From the NCBI RefSeq assembly GCF_022539505.1, contig NC_061513.1:175676017-175740016 (forward strand): 64,000 bases of DNA, given 5' to 3'. The DNA comes from Lolium rigidum (lineage: Eukaryota > Streptophyta > Magnoliopsida > Poales > Poaceae). The notes below the pieces were generated by a model that worked only from the letters and a program-made list of their open reading frames with translations, was not told the origin of the DNA and did no database searches. Positions 58,201 to 64,000 of the stretch are shown piece after piece. Positions within the stretch are counted from its first letter, which is position 1. Each line of letters starts with the position of its first letter. The position numbers were made by a program, and so were the translations under genes.

Positions 58201-60197
58201 AGGACTTTGAATAGCTAGTTGATTATGTTTGTCAAAATAATCCCTGGAATTTGTATCAACATTACCTTTGTCTCTGTGTGCATCTTTTCTTCTGATAAAT
58301 AAATGAATAACTAGCTGATTGTGAATTGAACCGTTCCGCTAAGAAAAACTTAATTTTGCCTTCGGCTGAAGTGAACTCCCCTGAAAAAAATAAAAGTAAT
58401 TTTTCCAATGACACACAACATAGATTATATGTGAAGAAACAATTAAATGCTGTAGTTTGTTTCGTAAAGAAAACCGCTCGCAACAAGATAGAAGTTCAAA
58501 GGAGGCAGCGTACCTGTGACAAACCGAGCTGCACCATGGCTAACAGTGAGCTGCACCGATGCCAAATGTGAGTTGCTTCTCATATTCATTCGAGCTGCAG
58601 ATGCTGAATAAGTGAACCACCTAAAACTACCTGATACTTCCTAGGTGAACTCGCGAATGCCGAATAAGTGAACCTTCCATTTCTAAAATGAAAAGTGAAC
58701 CGCCCGTAACTCGAAAATTTGTCAATGCTAGATTTTATTTTCATTTTTATTTAGATGGAGATGTGCACTTGAGTGGCCAAACAAATGAACTGTTGAATTT
58801 ATTATGCAACTGAGTGGCAACTTATACTTGCCCAGAACAGTCACTATGAACTACAAAATAGTCCAAGAACTACAGATTACAACATATGTGGGAAAACCCT
58901 AAGACGGCAGCCGCAATACACACATTGCAGTTCACTTTTTAAAACTCTAGCTTGGACGACTATGAGCTACCATGAATTGTAATTAACTCTAGCTTGTGTT
59001 GGACTTCTTTTAACTGCAGTCTACGATTTTTTTTAACTGGACTTGTCATATTTTTTAATTAGCTTCTAGCTTTGCCATAGTGAAATCTCTGACATTATAT
59101 AACAATTTACTGAGAAAGGAAAATGAACTTCAGCAATGGACAAGGTGCACTTCAGAAACAAAACTAAAACTCAAGAATATGCACTTCTATTTTGGGATCA
59201 TCTCACTGCTAGGAAAACTAAAAGTGCACTCACCAGATAAATTTTTTTATTGATCATTTTTAGCAAGATACGAACAATTTTATTTCACATCAGTGGCATC
59301 ACTAGTAAGTAGAAGCGACAGCATTTGTTCATATCAGCGGGGGCATAAGTTCGCTTGAGTAATGCACGAGGTGCTAGAGGGAGTAATGCACTCCGTTGCA
59401 GAATAAAGATGCAGAACTGCAAAAAATTAATGACTGAACAGCATTGGCCTCCACCCCCTCGTCACACGTTACTCTGAGACGACGACGCTGGCACGAGCAT
59501 GTCGTACGCAGATGGCAGAAGAAGGAACAACAGTAGCGGCACCCATGTTTGTGTCGGTGCAATGCCCTGTTTATACATAATATAAAGACTGAATAATCCA
59601 TCAATCTGGGATCATCTACAGTAAGTAAACTATATCTATCATGGATCATCTAAACTGTAGTATGACAAGTGAACTCCACGTAATAGGATGAACTGAACTT
59701 CAGAAAATTTAGAACTAAACCATAAGCAACAGATGAACTAAGTTGCAGAATAATAGCAAAACTTAACACCAAATCGGAAAGTGAACTGCTATCTCTGCCG
59801 ACTCGGGAATTCTCACTCTTGTTTCAGAGAGACATTTTTCTGAGAAGTCGACTGAACTTTCTAAAAACAAATAAGTGAACCTCTCCACAACAAACAACAG
59901 CCACAAATGAATTGATTTCTCTGTGTACTGATGGAGATGCTAATATTTCTAGATTGGGCTCAAAAGATACAAATGTCGTCATGTGCTGAGTGGCATCGAG
60001 ATAAGCTAAACCAAAATGAACAGAAAATAGCACCAGACAGAGAATTTTGTCAACAATGGCAAGGCTCACATACTCAACTGCATACCACACATGCCAATGT
60101 ATAGTTCAATACTACGATGATGGCTCCTTGGCCATGCATTTAACCCTAATATCAGCATCACAAAGCTTGAAAATAAGAAGAAAATTAGAGGAATTAC
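58201..60197. other. Interior of foldback-like element 2, no gene recognised
   Basis: About 2 kb of AT-rich sequence with scattered GTGAAC and GAACTTC motifs. Short open frames show no known domains. Further DRP1 introns or exons may be hidden here, but none was identified. Confidence 0.4.
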
Positions 60198-61018
60198 CGA
60201 AATCTGTGTATCTTTTCCTGGGTTGATGCAAGAACTCTGCATACTCTCTAGTTCCATCAATCCTATGTAGCTGCAGAACCAGGGGGCGACGGGTGACGAT
60301 GCATGCAGAACAGATTCAAACAAAAAGATAAATGTATCGAATTAAGAAACGTACTCATAGCACCCCAAACCTGAGCTCTTGCTTGTATAACCATACCCGA
60401 ACCCCGGGCAGAAATCCTTCCCAACAACGCTCTCCAAAGATCGAAGATTTGCCCGAACTCTATCAAATGATCGGAGGAGTTCGGACGTCAAAATACAGTA
60501 ACCATGTACCCACACGGGTGCTCAAATAAACGTGAACTACTCGGTTAACAGCACCGAGTCCACACAAAATTGTTTGGTTCCCTTTACGCGAACCTCACGC
60601 ACCTACACCTCTAGTTGATCCAAAGTAGTAGTATCTAGCTTGGAGAGTTGGAGCTAGACAATCGCTGGTCATGTGGGCAAGCTAGGAACAATGAAACTAA
60701 CAGATTGAAAAAAAAGTAGTAGCGTCCCAATTCTAGATACGGTAACCACAGATCCAAGCATAGCTAAACCGCATCTCCGCGACTAGAATCGCGCGGTTCT
60801 ACCGGCAGCTCGCGAAATCCACACCGTGCGCAGCTGAGGCACCAGCACTAGATCCGACCGAGAGAGATTGAAGGGAATGGGGCACGCACCTGACCTCCGA
60901 CGACGGCGATGGACGGCAGCGAGTCCCAGAGGGTGGGGAGGGCGCTCTCGTCGCCGTGGTCGCCGAGGGCGGTGCAGGCCCGCTGCAGCTTTTTGACGAG
61001 CGAGATCAGGTTCTCCAT
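60198..61018 (-). pseudogene. Captured exons 1-3 of a dynamin-related protein 1 (DRP1) gene
   Basis: Exon 1 (61018-60890) gives 43 codons starting [20 protein letters not shown] and ending SIAVVGGQ, followed by a GTGCGTG donor. Exon 2 (60459-60397) continues SSGKSS, the Walker A part of the GTPase, then ESVVGKDF, but an extra T after ATCTT and missing C bases break the frame. Exon 3 (about 60302-60198) reads [29 protein letters not shown] and DF, then a GTAATTCC donor; its expected AG acceptor is AT. DRP1 proteins are large GTPases that act in clathrin-mediated endocytosis and cell-plate formation. The fragment stops within the GTPase domain, so no working dynamin is possible. Introns are retained, so the capture was from genomic DNA, not cDNA. 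Confidence 0.85.
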
Positions 61019-61109
61019 GGCCGCCGGCGCGAGATCTGCCCGGATCGGGAGGTGGTGGGCGAGATCGAGGTGGGAGGGGGAGGAGACGACGGCGACTGCG
61101 GAGCCACGT

Positions 61110-61514
61110 CTAGCCCCGTGATGCCCCTGTAGCCTCCTGGACGTCGCAGATGGTGGTGAGGGTGTGTATTAGCCGCGGGCTGGGGTCGGCCTCCTGCCCG
61201 ACGACCGGCGAAATCAGGGCCTGCGCGTGGTCCAGCAGCGCGTCCTCCTTGTCCCCCTCCTCCTCCGCCTTCTCGCGCTCGGTAGCGGCGTCGGGAACTG
61301 ATCCCGGTGGCTCGGCGGCAGCGGTGGTGGCCGGAAGTGATGCTGGCGGCTCATCCACCATCAGAAGGAATAGGTGGGCGGGCGGTGGGATGAGGCTGCC
61401 GCCGGGGAAGAAGGTGGGGCGGGATTTGGGCCTGCCGACGGGAAGAAGGTAAAACAGGATTTGGGCCGGTCGCCGGGAAGAAGGCGGGCGGGATTTGGGG
61501 TCAGGCGGAGCCAT
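61110..61514 (-). CDS. Unrecognised 134-codon ORF upstream of the DRP1 fragment
   Basis: The frame is Pro/Ser-rich at the start, acidic in the middle ([19 protein letters not shown]), and ends [20 protein letters not shown]. It lies 5' of the captured exon 1 on the same strand. It may be captured 5' flank or another gene piece. No domain is recognised. Confidence 0.25.
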   Translation of the reverse strand: MAPPDPKSRPPSSRRPAQILFYLLPVGRPKSRPTFFPGGSLIPPPAHLFLLMVDEPPASLPATTAAAEPPGSVPDAATEREKAEEEGDKEDALLDHAQALISPVVGQEADPSPRLIHTLTTICDVQEATGASRG

Positions 61515-61669
61515 TCCCTCTCGATAAGGAAGAAACTAGGGGAGGTTCACGTTGGCGTCGGTGAGTTCTCTCAGGCCGAACAACAGCTTGTGGGTGGTTC
61601 GGGTCAGAAAAGGGGGTTCGAGAATAGCTATTCTAGAACCCCTCTTAAGGGGGTTCGAGAATAGTTGGG

Positions 61670-61727
<58 letters not shown>
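61670..61727. repeat. (TA)n microsatellite
   Basis: A TA run of about 57 bases between foldback-like element 2 and a MITE. Confidence 0.95.
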
Positions 61728-61730
<3 letters not shown>

Positions 61731-62106
61731 ACATATTCATACTACACCCGGGTGTAGTTACACCCACGCGTGTTTCTCATAATCTAGAGAGTATCTATCA
61801 TACCGGATAGTATGTACATGTAGTATGAAGTATATAAAACTATTTTGTAAGTATATATATACTACTTTGCAGGTAGTATGTACATTTTTTTACGTAGACT
61901 CATTTTATACGTATACATATGCATGTATTTCGGATATATAGTGCAAACTATGGGTTCACTTGCATTTTTTTCACAAAACTTTATTTGGAGTATCTTAGAT
62001 ATAGTATACGAACATATCCAAACTGATAAAGTATCGTAGATACTTCCGTATGGTAGTATATGAGACATGGGTGTAGTTACACCCAGGGGTAGGAAGTATT
62101 TATCCT
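61728..62106. mobile_element. MITE with TAGGA...CTACACCC inverted ends in a TA run
   Basis: The left end is AGGACATATTCATACTACACCC, partly palindromic with GGGTGTAGTTACACCC. The right end is GGGTGTAGTTACACCC followed by AGGGGTAGGAAGTATTTATCCTA. The ends pair imperfectly as inverted repeats. The 380-bp body is AT-rich with no ORF. TA repeats lie on both sides. Confidence 0.7.
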
Positions 62107-64000
62107 ATATATATATATATATATATATACGCATGCACTTTATGCGCAAAGGCGCGAGTGCCTCTAATAATGTGTGTGTGCACTCGATCGGTGATCCCTA
62201 AACCTTAAACCCTAAAACCCTAATCCCTAATCCCAAATTATACCCTAAACGTACACCCTAAACACTAATTAAACCCTAAACCCTAGACCCTAAACCCTAA
62301 ACCCTAAACCCTAGACCCTAAACCCTAAACGTACACCCTAAACACTAAACCCTAAACCCCAAACCCTAAACCCTAGACCCTAAACCCTAATTAATTAACC
62401 TTAACCCTAACCCTAACCCTAAACCCTAATACTACATATATATATAGGCCAACGACACTTAATTACGCATCAAGCAGGCGACCAACTAATTAGCGCTGAT
62501 AAATTAATTAACTTGAATCTTGACAAGTTCTCTCGAATGAAAACACATTTGATTAAGTTGCCTCATAATATATATACAATTAGTGTGCATGCGCGCATGG
62601 CATACCTTGCACATATCATTCGTGCATATATTTCAATATATATCTGAACATATTCTTGGGGATAAATATATATAGTTCAATCTCTCTCTCTCGATCTATA
62701 TATATCGTTGGTGGCCAAAAACACACTTATATATACGCATGCACTTTATGCGCAAAGGCGCGGGTGCCTCTAATAATGTGTGTGTGCACTCGATCGATGA
62801 TCCCTAAACCTTAAATCCTAAAACCCTAATCCCTAATCCCTAATTATACCCTAAACATACAACCCCTAAACACCCTAAACACTAAACCCTAAACCCTAGA
62901 CCCTAAAACCCTAAACACTAAACCCTAAACCCTAAACACTAAACCCTAAACCCTAAACCCTAAACCCTAACCCTAACCCTAACCCTAACCCTAACCCCTA
63001 GCTAACCCTACACCCTAAACCCTACATATATAGGCCAATGACAGTTAATTGCGCATCAAGCAGGCGACCAACTAATTAGCGCTGATAAATTAATTAACTT
63101 GATTTTTGACAAGTTCTCGATCTCGAATGAAAAGACATTTGATTTGTCTCATAATATATATATAATTAGCTAGTGTGCATGTGCGCATGCATGGCATACC
63201 TTGCATATCATTCGTGCATATATTTCAATATATATTTGAACATATTCTTGGGGATATATATATTTAAATCTCTCTGTTATCTCGATCTATATATCGTTGG
63301 TGGCCAAGAAACACACTTATATATATGAAGCATGCACTTTATGCGCAAAGGCGCGGGTGCCTCTAATAATGTGTGTGTGCACTCGATCGTTGATCCCTAA
63401 ACCTTAAACCCTAAAACCCTAATCCCTAATCCCTAATTATACCCTAAACGTACACCCTAAATACCCTAAACACTAGACCCTAAACCCTAAACACCCTAAA
63501 CACTAAACCCTAGACCCTAAAACCTAAACACTAAACCCTAAACCCTAGACCCTAAACCCTAATTAACCCTAACCCTAAAACCCTAACTAGCTAACCCTAA
63601 ACCCTAAACCCTAATTAAACCCTACATATATATAGGCCAACGACACTTAATTGCGCATCAAGTAGGCGACCAACTAATTAGCGCTGATAAATTAATTAAC
63701 TTGATTTTTGACAAGTTCTCGATCTCGAATGAAAACACATTTGATTAAGTTGTCTCATAATATATATATAATTAGTGTGCATGTGCGCATGGCATACCTT
63801 GCATATCATTCGTGCATATATTTCAATATATGTTTGAACATATTCTTGGGGATATATATATTTCAATCTCTCTCTCTCTCGATCTATATATCGTTGGTGG
63901 CCAAGAAACACACTTATATATATACGCATGCACTTTAATTTATTTGCCTCACAATATATATAATTAATATGCATGCATGGCCTAACCATGTATGCTTATA
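62107..64000. repeat. Array of CCCTAAA-bearing units, right part
   Basis: The array resumes after a short TA run with CGCATGCACTTTATGCGC. B blocks lie at about 62197-62436, 62802-63026 and 63392-63626, and spacer C at 62437-62706, 63027-63293 and 63627-63889. Core A begins at about 62707, 63294 and 63890. All three complete units here have spacer C and are about 590 bp. The array continues past the window end. The last unit departs after GCATGCACTTTA and re-enters spacer-like sequence (TTTGCCTCACAATATATA). Confidence 0.9.

Larger units (their letters stand above)
54745..61664. mobile_element. Foldback-like element 2, 6.9 kb, with captured gene exons
   Basis: The left end reads ACTATTCTCGAACCC and continues like element 1 (TTTCTGAACTTCC, CTTCTCGACGGAATACCAG). 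The right end has GGTTCGAGAATAG/CTATTCTAGAACC (61615-61640) and then GGTTCGAGAATAG (61652-61664), as in element 1. The left end lacks the first palindrome arm and abuts telomere-like repeats. The interior has scattered GTGAACTTC motifs to about 60530, a GC-rich minisatellite (56530-56700), local duplications and three DRP1 exons. No transposase was seen. Confidence 0.7.

Overview
The window is nuclear DNA of a flowering plant, most likely a pooid grass and probably Triticeae. The reasons are grass-type LTR retrotransposons with a tRNA-Asp primer site, Harbinger-type elements with ends starting GAGCATCTCC, a CACTA element starting CACTACAAGAAAAG, and Arabidopsis-type CCCTAAA telomere-like repeats. 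Nothing bacterial or organellar was seen. Transposable elements fill most of the window and are nested in each other.

One host gene is complete. It lies on the minus strand from 23916 to 14364 and encodes a mitochondrial NDUFAF7-type arginine methyltransferase, a complex I assembly factor. Ten exons join in one open frame of 505 codons plus stop. Intron 5 is about 6.9 kb long because it holds a full-length but mutated L1-type LINE in antisense orientation, with a 16-bp target-site duplication.

Layout, left to right. 1-4205: 5' part of a minus-strand Ty3/Gypsy element (LTR, primer site, decayed gag and protease) inserted in an older LTR (4206-5406). 5407-7790: a degenerate repeat, probably a LINE 3' part, split by a solo LTR (6010-7607). 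8761-11242 and 12149-13884: two Harbinger-type elements with near-identical ends and different cargo. 14364-23916: NDUFAF7 with the LINE. 24133-38319: a 14.2-kb Helitron-like insertion that splits one terminal inverted repeat of a small TIR element and looks like a head-to-tail pair. 38706-40045: AT-rich DNA with small tandem repeats. 40046-43915: one LTR and one 491-codon ORF of a retroelement that lacks its other end. 43916-46840: a non-autonomous CACTA element with inverted arms of about 600 bp, tandem repeats and a 100-N assembly gap.

46841-64000 is an array of roughly 300- or 600-bp units, each carrying a degenerate CCCTAAA block and a short TA run. The array is interrupted by a chain of elements abutting long (TA)n runs: two foldback-like elements whose interiors are full of the motif GTGAACTTC, a third element with AGCTACGCA inverted ends, and a small MITE. 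The longer foldback-like element carries three mutated exons of a dynamin-related protein 1 gene. The array is interstitial or subtelomeric, since gene-bearing DNA lies on its left and it runs off the right edge.
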